Shown: positions 1-8,357, counted from the first letter of the stretch. The stretch is 64,000 bases of DNA from AWTP1-13 sp963840075 (GCA_963840075.1 CAWIXS010000017.1:248001-312000); one strand, 5' to 3'. Numbers and translations are program-made. The notes: generated by a model not told the origin, from the sequence alone.

Positions 1-705
1 GAGGCCGGGAAGCCGGCGCCGCTGCAGACCCTGCCAGCCGTAGCAGCCCCCGCCAGCGGCCATGCCCAGCCCTCCCAGGCGCCTTCCGAGCGTGCCCAGG
101 ATCGATCGCGTGGTGGCAAGGCCCGGGTCGAAGCTGTTGCCCGGTGCGATGACCACATCGACCTTGTCGAGCGAGGCGAGTTGCGGGGCGCAGGCGTCGA
201 CCACGGCAGCAGACACGGCGGGCACGGTGCTGGCCCCGCTCACCACCAGCACGCCGGCCCGCCGCGCCTCCGCGTCGAGCGCCGCGACGCCCACCACGAA
301 GGCGCGCGCATCGGCAAGGTCCACATAGTGCACCCCGGCGGCGATGCAGGCCCGCGCCAGCCGATAGTCCTGCCCCTGATAGGGCCCCGTCGCATTGATG
401 AGCACCACCGGGCCGACCGCGCCGAGGACGGCGGCGGTTACGTCCGTTGCATCGAGTCCGATGCCGCGGACCTCCGCGCACCCTCCCGCCGCGAGCCGCG
501 AGGCACGGGCCTGCGCCGCATCCGCGCGCCGGCCGGCGACGATCACCTCGATGCCCGCCACCCGCGCCAGCCGCTCGGCAGCCAGCCCCCCGAAAGCTCC
601 GTAGCCGCCGAGAACCAGTACGCGCGGCCCCCTCTCCCCGCTTGCGGGGAGAGGGCCGGGGTGATGGGCAGCAAAAGACTCGTGAGGGGCAGCCACAGGC
701 ACCAC
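1..705 (-). CDS. Saccharopine dehydrogenase-like NADP-binding oxidoreductase (3' part beyond window)
   Basis: Runs leftward off the window, so only the N-terminal part is present. The protein opens with a Rossmann nucleotide-binding loop, VLVLGGYGAFGG, followed by a strand ending VIVAGRR (typical of NADP preference), then NATGPYQGQ and HYVDLADARAFV. These are landmarks of the saccharopine dehydrogenase NADP-binding family, which also contains many uncharacterised membrane-linked reductases. The substrate cannot be told. The start is odd: no ATG, GTG or TTG lies between the Rossmann loop and a GC-rich palindromic repeat at about 628-662, so the nearest in-frame start is GTG at 705 and the repeat would be translated. 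The stop of the upstream hydrolase gene is only about 20 bases away, suggesting an operon. Confidence 0.7.
   Translation of the reverse strand, partial: MVPVAAPHESFAAHHPGPLPASGERGPRVLVLGGYGAFGGLAAERLARVAGIEVIVAGRRADAAQARASRLAAGGCAEVRGIGLDATDVTAAVLGAVGPVVLINATGPYQGQDYRLARACIAAGVHYVDLADARAFVVGVAALDAEARRAGVLVVSGASTVPAVSAAVVDACAPQLASLDKVDVVIAPGNSFDPGLATTRSILGTLGRRLGGLGMAAGGGCYGWQGLQRRRLPGL
628..662. repeat. GC-rich palindromic repeat, family A copy 1
   Basis: An inverted repeat of the form CCTCTCCCCG-CTTG-CGGGGAGAGG. Related copies occur near 18735, 49992, 50060, 51976 and 52150. This copy lies inside the apparent 5' end of the oxidoreductase gene on the minus strand. Confidence 0.75.
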
Positions 706-723
706 CCATGCTGCAGGGTGGCT

Positions 724-1521
724 CTACCTCGTGGCCTGCCTGTCCAGGAACTCCAGCACGTGCCGGTTGAACGTCTCGGGCTCCTCCACGTGCAGCATGT
801 GCGACACGCCCGGCACCACCACCAGGTCGGAGCCCGCAATGCCCCGATGGATCACCTCGGCCGCCGCCGGCGGCGTGCTCGGGTCCTCGGCCCCGACGAT
901 GACGCGCGTCGGCAGCCTGATGCCGCCGAGCCGGTCGGTGACGTTGAGCGTGCTGATCGCCTGGCACCAGCCGACATAGCCCTCCACCGGCGTCGTCTCC
1001 AAGTAGCCGCTCATGCGCGCCACCAGCGCCGGCTTGCTCTCGCGGGTCGCCGCCGCGAGCCAGCGCTGCATGGCGAGCGGCACCTGCGAGGCCATGCCCT
1101 TCTCGCGCGCGTCCTTGACGCGCTCGTCCCACAGCGCCTGCGCCTCGGCGGGTACGCGGCTCGAGGTCGAGCACAGGATCAGGCTCGAGAACCGCTGCGG
1201 GTGGTCCAGCCCCAGATGCTGGCCCACCATGCCGCCCATGGAGAGCCCGAGGAAATGCGCGCGCTCGATCTCGAGGTGGTCCATCAGCCCGACCACGTCC
1301 GCGCTGAGCGTGGCGAAGCTGTAGGGCGCCTTCGACGCCTCGCTCCGGCCGTGTCCGCGGGCATCGAAGCGCACCACGCGATAGCGCGGGGCCAGCGCGG
1401 CGGTCAGCTCGTCCCAGGTCGAGAGGTTGGTGGCGAGCGGATGATGCAGCACGACCGCCGGCGCCGCGCTTGGGCCCTCGGCCTCGTAGCTCAGGCGAAT
1501 GCCGTTGATGGATGCTTGCAT
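724..1521 (-). CDS. Alpha/beta hydrolase, 3-oxoadipate enol-lactonase-like
   Basis: A 265-aa protein with the alpha/beta hydrolase layout: an oxyanion region near VVLHHPLATN, a RFDARGHGRS segment, the nucleophile elbow GLSMGGM (Ser nucleophile), a late acid in VGAEDPSTP, and a catalytic His in PGVSHMLHVEEPE. The whole pattern resembles PcaD-type enol-lactonases of the beta-ketoadipate pathway, but many esterases share it, so the substrate is inferred. The start at 1521 is chosen because a GAGGAGG ribosome site lies about 7 bases upstream; an in-frame ATG 36 bases further upstream lacks one. It is probably co-transcribed with the oxidoreductase to its left. Confidence 0.85.
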   Translation of the reverse strand: MQASINGIRLSYEAEGPSAAPAVVLHHPLATNLSTWDELTAALAPRYRVVRFDARGHGRSEASKAPYSFATLSADVVGLMDHLEIERAHFLGLSMGGMVGQHLGLDHPQRFSSLILCSTSSRVPAEAQALWDERVKDAREKGMASQVPLAMQRWLAAATRESKPALVARMSGYLETTPVEGYVGWCQAISTLNVTDRLGGIRLPTRVIVGAEDPSTPPAAAEVIHRGIAGSDLVVVPGVSHMLHVEEPETFNRHVLEFLDRQATR

Positions 1522-1566
1522 GGCGTGTCCTCCTCGAAGCCAGATCCTCGAAGCCAAAGGGTCGTG

Positions 1567-2118
1567 TCAGGCGCGGGTGTCGCCGCCCGGCGGCGGGGGC
1601 GCGTGCGACTTCGACTTGATGTCGCCGCTGATGCGGTCCGACAGCGCGAGCAGCACGCTCGACACCACGAACACCACGTGGATGACCGCGTACCAGATGA
1701 GATCGCGATCCGAAGCCGTCTTCACGGTCATGAACTGCTTGAGGAGCTGAATCGCCGAGATCGCCACGATCGAGCCGAGCAGCTTGATCTTCAGCGCCGT
1801 GAAGTCGATCGAGCCCATCCACTCCGGCCAGCTGCGGTCGGACGTATGGTCGATCTTGGAAACGAAGTTCTCGTAGCCCGAGAAGATCACGATCATCACC
1901 AGCGCCCCGGTCAGGGCCAGATCAACGAGGCCCAGCACGCCCAGGATGGCCTCGCCCTCGCTCTTCTGCAGCGCCCCCACCATGAGATGGTAGGCCTCCT
2001 GCACGAACTTGATGAGCAGCACCACGACGCCCAGCGCCAGCCCGAGAAAGAACGGCGCGAGCAGCCACCGGCTGCTGACCAGCAGGCGCTCCAGGAGCCT
2101 CTCCAGGCTGCGGTTCAT
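1567..2118 (-). CDS. UPF0114 (YqhA) family membrane protein
   Basis: A 183-aa protein matching UPF0114. It begins MNRSLERLLERLLVSSRW and has four hydrophobic segments (about residues 20-40, 60-85, 110-130 and 140-160) with the family segment ALVMIVIFSGYENFVSK between the second and third. It probably sits in the inner membrane; the family has no established biochemical role. ATG at 2118 is preferred over an in-frame ATG at 2199 because the family starts at the MNRSLE-type sequence. The C-terminus ends in a proline-rich hydrophilic tail. Confidence 0.85.
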   Translation of the reverse strand: MNRSLERLLERLLVSSRWLLAPFFLGLALGVVVLLIKFVQEAYHLMVGALQKSEGEAILGVLGLVDLALTGALVMIVIFSGYENFVSKIDHTSDRSWPEWMGSIDFTALKIKLLGSIVAISAIQLLKQFMTVKTASDRDLIWYAVIHVVFVVSSVLLALSDRISGDIKSKSHAPPPPGGDTRA

Positions 2119-2211
2119 GACGTCTCGGCCTCGCTGAATTCCATGTTCGCCCTGTATGAACGCGGTAAGGCGCGAAAGTAACGCCAAGTTCCGGCGCAAC
2201 AGACTTGCCGA

Positions 2212-2838
2212 TCAGACCATCGCCACGTCGAAGGCATCGGTAGCAGGGTCATACGTAAACCGTGCCGCGCCGGTCACCACGACATCAGTGATCGTCCCTT
2301 CCCGAAACACCGGGACGTTTAACCCTTTTGGCCGGTGACGAGCAGAGGGCGCCAGGAATGCGCCGATCCTGCTCCTCCGAGCCTCCTGCCCAAGCGTCTG
2401 ACAAAAGCTGTAGTCGTCTGAGATCAAGTCCCATACGCCAAGCTTGGGCCGCAAGTCGATGCGCGACCCCATGAACTTGCAGTTGATGCGCGAGTAGTAG
2501 ATCGGAGCATCCCATTCAGCAGCCTGTGCGGCGGCTTTGGCGTAGTGATGCCCCACCTCCCACCTCGCCGTCTCTTCATGAAGAGCCGCATAGAAGGTCG
2601 GCCATGTTCCGTCAGAGAAGCGCGTCGGCAATCCGAACCTCCCGTCGAGCCACTCCTTGCGGCGGAAGGGCGCCTTCGTCAGGTCGATGCTGAGCCTCCG
2701 CCCTCTCACGGCCAGCACACGGAGTACCTGTTTGGCGGTGAGCGTCTTCTTGTTGCGCAAGAATTCCGATATGTTCGACAGGTTTGCGAACCTGTGAACG
2801 ATCATGCAGACTTCGGCCGGGTCGAATTCCTTCAGCAT
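2212..2838 (-). CDS. RES-domain toxin (NAD+-degrading family)
   Basis: A 208-aa protein with RES-domain landmarks: GLPTRFSDG (Arg), FYAALHEETARWEV (Tyr and Glu), IYYSRINC, and LAPSARHRPKGLN (Ser), followed by the terminal NVPVF strand. In characterised RES-Xre toxin-antitoxin pairs the RES protein consumes NAD+ and is held by an MbcA/ParS/Xre antitoxin. The start at 2838 lies 5 bases after the stop of the antitoxin-like reading frame, the usual toxin-after-antitoxin arrangement. The antitoxin is broken (next entry), so the toxin may be inactive, weakly expressed, or restrained by another protein. Base composition is lower in GC than the flanking genes, consistent with acquisition. Confidence 0.8.
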   Translation of the reverse strand: MLKEFDPAEVCMIVHRFANLSNISEFLRNKKTLTAKQVLRVLAVRGRRLSIDLTKAPFRRKEWLDGRFGLPTRFSDGTWPTFYAALHEETARWEVGHHYAKAAAQAAEWDAPIYYSRINCKFMGSRIDLRPKLGVWDLISDDYSFCQTLGQEARRSRIGAFLAPSARHRPKGLNVPVFREGTITDVVVTGAARFTYDPATDAFDVAMV

Positions 2839-2843
2839 GGGTC

Positions 2844-3128
2844 TCACCGACCTGACAGGTATTCGACGTATTCGCTGAGCTTCAGCAAGTCCAGGCTTGT
2901 CCCCTCCGTCGCCATGGCGAGCGGCGTGGCGCCGCCGAACAGCTCGTGAGGCCTCCGCAGCCATTGGCGTATCACATCACGATCTCGGTGCAGTGCTTCG
3001 AGGTCGACTGCTATGGTGATCACGAGCTGGAGTTGTTCTTCCGCATCACGCTGCCATTCCTCAGGTTCGTAATCAGCCCAGTAGGCGTGATATCGATCCT
3101 CCCATTCCCGCCAAAGACGTTGATCGTC
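2844..3128 (-). pseudogene. Frameshifted MbcA/ParS-type antitoxin remnant
   Basis: The last 43 codons before the RES gene read VIRQWLRRPHELFGGATPLA, followed by a helix ending in YLSGR and a stop. This is the C-terminal toxin-binding region of DUF2384/MbcA antitoxins (tryptophan helix, then GG-x-x-P-L). The frame closes just upstream. In a neighbouring frame the sequence continues plausibly backwards through DLEALHRD and HAYWADYEPEEW. Removing one base near 2976-2980 joins the two parts into an antitoxin of about 90 residues. I infer a single-base frameshift, either a mutation or a sequencing error. Confidence 0.5.
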
Positions 3129-3313
3129 AGCTTGAGGTCACCGAAGCTGTTGCCGCCGATGCTCTGCATGTCCGTCAGCGAGATAGGGTGACGCGGACTG
3201 AGTGCCTTGTAGAAAATGTCGAAGACCTCCGCCAGCCTCGTCGGAAACAGCAGGTAGGGCTCGAGAAGCTGTATCCCAACCAGCAGATTCAGTCGCGTAA
3301 TCTTGAAACGCAT
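3020..3313 (-). CDS. Hypothetical protein, possibly truncated
   Basis: An open frame of 97 codons beginning MRFKITRLNLLVG, with a regular strand/helix pattern (VFDIFYKALSP, SFGDLKLTINVFGG, RIDITPTGLITNL) typical of a real protein for about 85 residues, then a polar tail that looks like out-of-frame reading. Its 3' end overlaps the antitoxin-like frame, so one of the two has suffered a frameshift. The family is not recognised. It lies directly upstream of the RES toxin-antitoxin remnant and shares its lower GC content, so it may belong to the same acquired segment. Confidence 0.35.
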   Translation of the reverse strand: MRFKITRLNLLVGIQLLEPYLLFPTRLAEVFDIFYKALSPRHPISLTDMQSIGGNSFGDLKLTINVFGGNGRIDITPTGLITNLRNGSVMRKNNSSS

Positions 3314-3491
3314 GGCACTCTGATCAGGCGCGGGACGGATGTGCAAGTTGCACCATATTTATCTTAACCGGAAGTGATCGTCCCGACCACAAACGTTCCG
3401 TGGCGTTCGGCCAGCCTAAAAGGGCCATAGATTCTGGTCGCGGCTTCCTTTTCTTGGCAAAAATGCCCCATCGGCGGTTCGGACCGACCTT

Positions 3492-5684
3492 TCACGCGTC
3501 TCCGCGCGCTTGTCCTGGCGCGTGAGCCAGCCCGCGCTTCTCCAGCAGCGCCTCCGCCGTCGGCAGCCGCCCGCGGAAGGCGCGGTAGGCGTCCGCCGGG
3601 TCCTGCTTGCCGCCGGCCGAGTAGATGTGGTCGTAGAGCCGCCGCGACAGCGCGGGGTCGAAGATGTCGCCCGCCTCCTCGAAGGCGCGGAAGGCGTCGG
3701 CGTCCATCACCTCCGACCACATGTAGCTGTAGTAGGCCGACGCATAGCCGCCGATGATGTGCTGGAAGTGCGGGATGCGATGGCGCATGCCGATCTCCTC
3801 GGGCGCGCCGATCCGCCCCAGCGACTCCTTCTCGAACGCATCGACGTCGAGACCGCCCGGGTCCTGCAGCGTGTGCAGATCGAGATCGACGATGGCAGAG
3901 GCCAGATACTCCACCGTCGCGAACCCTTGGTTGAAGTTGCGCGCCGCCTTGATCTTGGCGAGCAGCGCCTCGGGCAGCGGCTTTCCGGTCTTGTAGTGCC
4001 GGGCGTATTTGCGCAGCACCTCGGGGTGCATGATCCAGTGCTCGTAGAGCTGCGAGGGCAGCTCCACGAAGTCCCGCTCCACGCTGGTGCCCGACACCAT
4101 CGGATAGGTCACTTCCGAGAGCAGGCTGTGCAGCGCGTGGCCGAACTCGTGAAACAGCGTGCGCGCATCGTCGATGCTGAGCAGAGCGGGCTCGCCCGGC
4201 GCCCCCTTGGCGAAGTTCATGACGTTGACGACGATCGGGCGCTCCTCCACCGGATCGAGCTTGTGCTGCCCGCGCCAGGCCGACTTCCAGGCACCCGAGC
4301 TCTTCGAGGGCCGCGCGAAATAGTCGCCCAGGAACAGTCCGAGGTGCCGGCCGTCCGCGCCCGTCACCTCGAAGGTGCGCACCTCCGGGTGATAGACCGG
4401 CAGGCCCTTGCGCTCCTCGACCCTCACGCCGAACAGCCGCTGCGCCACATCGAAGGCGGCGGCGATGACGTTGTCGAGCTGCAGGTAGGGCTTCACCTCG
4501 GCCTCGTCGACGTCGAACTTGGCCTTGCGCACCTTCTCCACGTAGTAGCGCCAGTCGGCCCCGCCGACCTCGAAGTTGCCGCCCTCGGCGCGCACCGCTC
4601 CCTGCAGTTCCTCGCGCTCCTCGGCCGCGCGCGCCTTGGCCGGCGTCCACACCTCCATCAGGAGCTTGCGCACGTTCTCCGGCGTCTTGGCCATGCTGAA
4701 GTCCAGCGCCGCCTCGGCCGGGGTCGCAAACCCGAGCAGGCGCGCGCGCTCCGCCCGCAGCGCCAGGATCTCGGCGACGATGGCGCGGTTGTCGTGCTTG
4801 CCACCGTTGGCGCCGCGCTGACGCCAGGCCCGGTACGCCTGCTCGCGCAGGTCGCGCCGCGCCGAGAACTGCAGGAACGGCTCGATCGAGGAGCGCGCCA
4901 GCGTCACGGCATGCTTGCCCTCGTGCCCGCGCTCCGCGGCAGTCTGCGCCGCCGCCGCCCGCACCGCCTCCGGCAGGCCGGCGAGGTCGCTCTCCCGCTC
5001 CAGCACCAAGACGAAGTCCTGCTCGTCCGCCAGCACATTCTGGTTGAAGGTGGTGCTGACTGCGGCCAGCCGCTCGGCGATCGCCGCCAGCCGCTTCCTC
5101 GCCTTGGCGTCGAGCGCGGCGCCGGCGCGCACGAAGCCGCGGTGGTAGCGCTCCAGCACGCGCGCCTGCTCCTCGCTGAGGCCGAGGTCCGCCTGCGCCC
5201 GCATCAGGGCATCGACACGCCCGAACAGCTTGGCGTTCTGGTAGATTTGCATCGAGTGCTTGGCGTAGGCCGGCATGATCTTGCGCTCGATGGCGCGGAT
5301 CGCCTCGTCGGCATCGGTGCGGGTGAGCCGAAAGAACACGCTGGCGACGCGGGTGAGCCCGCGCCCGGCCCGCTCCAGCGCCTCGATGGTGTTGGCGAAG
5401 GCCGGCTTGGCCTTGTCTGCGGCGATCGCCTCGATCTCCGCGATGTTGTCGGCGAACACCTGCTCGAAGGCCGGCAGGAAGTGCTCGGAGCGGATGTGGT
5501 CGAACGGCGGCATCTCGAAGGGCGTGGTCCACGGCTCGATCAGGGGGTTGCCTGCGGAAGGTTGCGTGCCGGCCCCATCGGCCGCCTTCGCCTTCGTCGA
5601 GCCTTCCGCCTTGGCGAGCCCCTTGCCGCCGCTGGCAGTCTTCGCCGCGCTCTTGGGCGCCGCCTTCGCCTTCGTGCCTGTCAT
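3492..5684 (-). CDS. M3-family metallopeptidase (oligopeptidase A / Dcp type)
   Basis: A 730-aa zinc endopeptidase of the thimet oligopeptidase family that degrades short peptides in the cytoplasm. The zinc site HEFGH is clear within TLFHEFGHALHSLLSEV, with the downstream Glu-containing helix DFVELPSQLYEHW typical of M3 enzymes and the late HIIGGYASAYYSYMWSEV segment. No signal peptide is present. The first 50 residues are an Ala/Lys-rich low-complexity extension before the conserved start near PLIEPWTTPFEMPPFDHI. The gene stands alone, with about 180 bases to the next gene downstream and about 310 upstream. Whether it is Dcp or OpdA cannot be decided. Confidence 0.93.
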   Translation of the reverse strand: MTGTKAKAAPKSAAKTASGGKGLAKAEGSTKAKAADGAGTQPSAGNPLIEPWTTPFEMPPFDHIRSEHFLPAFEQVFADNIAEIEAIAADKAKPAFANTIEALERAGRGLTRVASVFFRLTRTDADEAIRAIERKIMPAYAKHSMQIYQNAKLFGRVDALMRAQADLGLSEEQARVLERYHRGFVRAGAALDAKARKRLAAIAERLAAVSTTFNQNVLADEQDFVLVLERESDLAGLPEAVRAAAAQTAAERGHEGKHAVTLARSSIEPFLQFSARRDLREQAYRAWRQRGANGGKHDNRAIVAEILALRAERARLLGFATPAEAALDFSMAKTPENVRKLLMEVWTPAKARAAEEREELQGAVRAEGGNFEVGGADWRYYVEKVRKAKFDVDEAEVKPYLQLDNVIAAAFDVAQRLFGVRVEERKGLPVYHPEVRTFEVTGADGRHLGLFLGDYFARPSKSSGAWKSAWRGQHKLDPVEERPIVVNVMNFAKGAPGEPALLSIDDARTLFHEFGHALHSLLSEVTYPMVSGTSVERDFVELPSQLYEHWIMHPEVLRKYARHYKTGKPLPEALLAKIKAARNFNQGFATVEYLASAIVDLDLHTLQDPGGLDVDAFEKESLGRIGAPEEIGMRHRIPHFQHIIGGYASAYYSYMWSEVMDADAFRAFEEAGDIFDPALSRRLYDHIYSAGGKQDPADAYRAFRGRLPTAEALLEKRGLAHAPGQARGDA

Positions 5685-5995
5685 GCGCCGATCCTGGTTT
5701 GGTTAACCGATTGGCGCGGACCTATGCCGTCGCTTCATGGCAAAATCGAGAGGATTTGCATGTGAGACACGAGTTGACCGGCCGGGCCTCGCGACCTCGC
5801 CCCTGGATGGCCTCTGCGGCTGCGCTGGAGAGCCGCCTGGCGCGATGGCGCCGTCCCCTTGGGTTCAGGCTGCCCCGAGCCGGGCACCCCAGAAACGCCC
5901 CCAAAGAGCGCCGTGCACACCCCGGCGAAGGTTACGAAGGAGTAACCCAATCTCCGGCGGCTCCGACCTCTGGCGGGGTTGTCGGTTGGCCCGCC
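5685..5995. other. Non-coding stretch with one small palindrome
   Basis: About 310 bases without a supported gene. The one visible structure is a 6-bp inverted repeat, GGTTAC-GAAGGA-GTAACC, at about 5930-5947, which could be an operator or a weak hairpin. No convincing promoter was seen. Confidence 0.4.
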
Positions 5996-6163
5996 TCAGC
6001 CCCCGCGGTCGGAGCGGCCGAAGTAGCTCAGGTGCCCCTCGCGCGCCGCCTGGGCCCGCGCCGCCTTCGGGATGCCCTTGCTCTTGCCCGGCGGAGCAGG
6101 CTTGGGCGACGGCCTCGTGGTGCTGGAGGGGCTCTGGCCGCCGGCCGGCGGCTCAACGCGCAT
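5996..6163 (-). CDS. Possible 55-aa basic protein, function unknown
   Basis: A short frame beginning MRVEPPAGGQ and ending with a basic tail containing KSKGIPKAARA and YFGRSDRGG. The C-terminal half looks protein-like rather than random, and a GAGG motif lies just upstream of the ATG. It overlaps, in antisense, the first few bases of the PHP-domain remnant on the other strand. No family is recognised and it could be chance. Confidence 0.25.
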   Translation of the reverse strand: MRVEPPAGGQSPSSTTRPSPKPAPPGKSKGIPKAARAQAAREGHLSYFGRSDRGG

Positions 6164-6490
6164 TTCGCCTCGCCCGATGCCCCCGGCGGCTGGGTGATGG
6201 TGAAGGCGGAGCGTCTGGAGCCCGAGCTGCTGCTGGAGGCGTTGAAGCGCGGCGACCTCTACTCCAGCCAGGCGCCCGAGAGCCACGACGTCGCCGTCAG
6301 CGACGGCTCGGTGAAGGTCACCTGCTCGCCGGCCGCGTGGGTTTCGGTGGCGGGCACGGGCAGCGACTCGCGCTGCATCCACGGCCGGGGCCTGACGCGT
6401 GCCACGCTGCCGCTCGACTGGCTCGGCGAGGACGCCTGGCTCCGCGTCACCGTCACCGACGGCAAGGACCGCCAAGCTGCAGGTTGGGTC
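6150..6490 (+). pseudogene. C-terminal fragment of a PHP-domain phosphoesterase
   Basis: Reads GGWVMVKAERLEPELLLEAL, then a YSSQAPESHDV segment, and ends with HGRGLTRATLPL and AWLRVTVTDG. This is the C-terminal end of CehA-like PHP metal-dependent phosphoesterases, where a short helix (LLEALKRGDLYSSQ) precedes a small beta domain. The catalytic PHP core that should lie upstream is absent: the sequence before about 6150 does not code for it in any frame, and there is no start. The frame then runs without a natural stop into a repeat. I read this as the surviving 3' end of a deleted gene. Confidence 0.6.
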
Positions 6491-6524
6491 GGCGCCGAGC
6501 GCGTAGCCCAACACGCCACCCCGG

Positions 6525-6598
6525 AAAGTCGTGAAATCGCGAAAACGCCAAGTCGTGAGGTCGCTTTCACGATCTCACGATCTCACGCATCTTTACGG
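6525..6598. repeat. Interspersed repeat, family B copy 1
   Basis: Imperfect inverted and direct copies of GTCGTGAAATCG / TTTCACGATCTCACGA. A second copy with the same words in different order lies at about 53580-53655. This copy ends at the 3' end of pheA and could serve as a transcription end. Confidence 0.6.
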
Positions 6599-7516
6599 CG
6601 TTTGGCCGACTTTGTTCGCCGCGCGGTAGGGGCTCGCCTTGTAGGCGCCGAGGATATGCAGCTCGGTGCAGAAGAACCCCAGCTCCTCCAGCGCGCGCGC
6701 CACATGCGGGTCGTCCGGGTGGCCCTCGACGTCGGCATAGAACATGGTGGCCACGAACCTGCCGTCGAGCTGGTAGCTCTCGAGCTTGGTCATGTTGACG
6801 CTGTTGGTGGCGAAGCCGCCCAGCGCCTTGTAAAGCGCGGCCGGCACGTTGCGCACGCGGAAGATGAAGGTCGTGACGATGGCCCCGTCGCCGGCCCTGG
6901 CGTCCGCCTTCTCCCGCGCCAGCACCAGGAACCGCGTGGTGTTGTGCTGCTCGTCCTCGATGTCGTGCTCGAGGATTTTGAGGCCGTAGATCTCCGCCGC
7001 CAGCGAGGAGGCGATCGCCGCGAGACTCGGGTCGTTGGCCTCCGCGACGATGCGCGCCGAGCCCGCCGTATCGGCCTCCGGCACCGGTATGAGGCCGAGC
7101 CGCCTCAGCGTGTTGCGGCACTGGCCCAGCGCCTGCGTGTGCGACAGCGCCTTGCGCACGGTCGCGAGCGACGCGCCGGGCACGCCGAGCAGCTGATGGC
7201 GCACGCGCAGAAAATGCTCGCCGACGATGAAGAGCCCCGCCCCGGGCAGCAGATGGTGGATGTCCGCCACCCGTCCCGCCACGGAGTTCTCGATCGGGAT
7301 CATGGCGTAGCGCGCCTCGCCGGTCTTCACCGCGGCCAGCGCGTCCTCGAAGGTGGCACATGCGGCCGCCTCCAGCTCTGGGAACACCTCGCGGCAGGCC
7401 AGATGCGAGTTGGCGCCCGGCTCGCCCTGGTAGGACACGCGCAGCGTCGTCCTGCGCTCGGAGGAGGCCGCGAGCTTGGGCTTGGGCGAAAGCGATCTGG
7501 TCTTGCGGTCGGCCAT
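6593..7516 (-). CDS. pheA: Prephenate dehydratase
   Basis: A 307-aa enzyme converting prephenate to phenylpyruvate in phenylalanine synthesis. The N-terminal catalytic part has SYQGEPGANSHLA, MIPIENSVAGRV and the catalytic-site motif NTTRFLVL. The C-terminal ACT domain carries NMTKLESYQ (the ESRP-like phenylalanine-binding site). There is no fused chorismate mutase domain. About 20 residues of basic sequence precede the conserved start at LRVSYQGEPG. It lies 41 bases downstream of kdsB on the same strand and is probably co-transcribed with it, an order seen in other Hyphomicrobiales. Confidence 0.95.
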   Translation of the reverse strand: MADRKTRSLSPKPKLAASSERRTTLRVSYQGEPGANSHLACREVFPELEAAACATFEDALAAVKTGEARYAMIPIENSVAGRVADIHHLLPGAGLFIVGEHFLRVRHQLLGVPGASLATVRKALSHTQALGQCRNTLRRLGLIPVPEADTAGSARIVAEANDPSLAAIASSLAAEIYGLKILEHDIEDEQHNTTRFLVLAREKADARAGDGAIVTTFIFRVRNVPAALYKALGGFATNSVNMTKLESYQLDGRFVATMFYADVEGHPDDPHVARALEELGFFCTELHILGAYKASPYRAANKVGQTP

Positions 7517-7557
7517 CAGGCTCAGAGGTGTGGCTTGGGAGGAGGGGAGATGCGCCC

Positions 7558-8292
7558 CTAGCCGGCGAGGACGCGGCGGGCGTGAGCGAGATCCTCGGGA
7601 GTATTGACCTCGACCGGAACGGTGTCAACGAGCGTCACGTCGATGCGCATGCCGTCCTCGAGCGCGCGCAGCTGCTCCAGCCGCTCGCGCGTCTCGAGCG
7701 GCGAAGGCGCGAGCGCAACGAAGCGCTCCAGCGCCTCCCGGCGATAGGCGTACATGCCGAAGTGGTGGTAGAGCGGCCCCTCGCCCCACGGCGCCGTGGC
7801 GCGGGTGAAGTAGAGCGCCCGCAACCGCCGCGGGATGCCCGTGGGCGTGCCCACGACCTTCACCGAGTTGGGGTTGATGCGATCCGCCTCGTCGGCGATC
7901 TCGGCGGCGATGGTGGCGATGTGCGGCCCCGCCTGCGCGAGCGGCGCGAGGCAATCGCGCACGAGCGACGGCTGCATCGCCGGCAGGTCTCCCTGCAGGT
8001 TGACAATGACCTCGAGCTCGGCGCGCGGGTCGACTTTGGCGACGGCCTCGAACACCCGGTCGGACCCCGAGACATGGTCGGCGCGCGTCATGACGGCCTC
8101 GCCGCCTGCGCTGCGCACCGCCACCACGATCTCCTCCGCGTCGGTCGCCACCACCACGCGGCCCACCTCTGCCGCAACGGCGCGGCGCCACACGTGCACG
8201 ATCATCGGCACCCCGCCGATGTCGGCAAGCGGCTTGTTGGGCAGCCGCGTCGACTGCATGCGGGCCGGGATGACGATGAGGGTGCGCTGCAT
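7558..8292 (-). CDS. kdsB: 3-deoxy-manno-octulosonate cytidylyltransferase (CMP-KDO synthetase)
   Basis: A 244-aa cytoplasmic enzyme that activates KDO with CTP for lipopolysaccharide inner core synthesis. Family motifs are IPARMQSTRLPNKPL (nucleotide binding), VVATDAEEI, GSDRVFEA, VNLQGDLPAMQP and EQLRALEDGMRI. The usual motif is QGDxP, matched here. The start at 8292 (MQRTLIVIPAR) is chosen because family members begin here; the frame also has an ATG 24 bases upstream. It is the first gene of the kdsB-pheA unit, divergent from the cytochrome c gene. Confidence 0.95.
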   Translation of the reverse strand: MQRTLIVIPARMQSTRLPNKPLADIGGVPMIVHVWRRAVAAEVGRVVVATDAEEIVVAVRSAGGEAVMTRADHVSGSDRVFEAVAKVDPRAELEVIVNLQGDLPAMQPSLVRDCLAPLAQAGPHIATIAAEIADEADRINPNSVKVVGTPTGIPRRLRALYFTRATAPWGEGPLYHHFGMYAYRREALERFVALAPSPLETRERLEQLRALEDGMRIDVTLVDTVPVEVNTPEDLAHARRVLAG

Positions 8293-8357
8293 GGACAGAC
8301 TCGCCACGGGTGACAATTGGTCTCGGGAGCCAGCACCTAGAACAGACCTCAGTGCGG

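Noticed and set aside
181..2181. A 666-codon open frame on the plus strand across 181-2181
   Set aside because: It is opposite to an oxidoreductase, a hydrolase and a UPF0114 gene with clear motifs; the product is Arg/His-rich and without domain structure, as expected for the complement of high-GC genes.
3364..5532. Alternative frame of similar length within the M3 peptidase gene
   Set aside because: The 730-aa frame contains HEFGH and the family motifs; the other is Arg/Ala-rich without motifs.
5735..5950. A 71-codon minus-strand frame with a hydrophobic start before the M3 peptidase
   Set aside because: No ribosome site, no family similarity, and the C-terminal half is Arg/Gly-rich noise.
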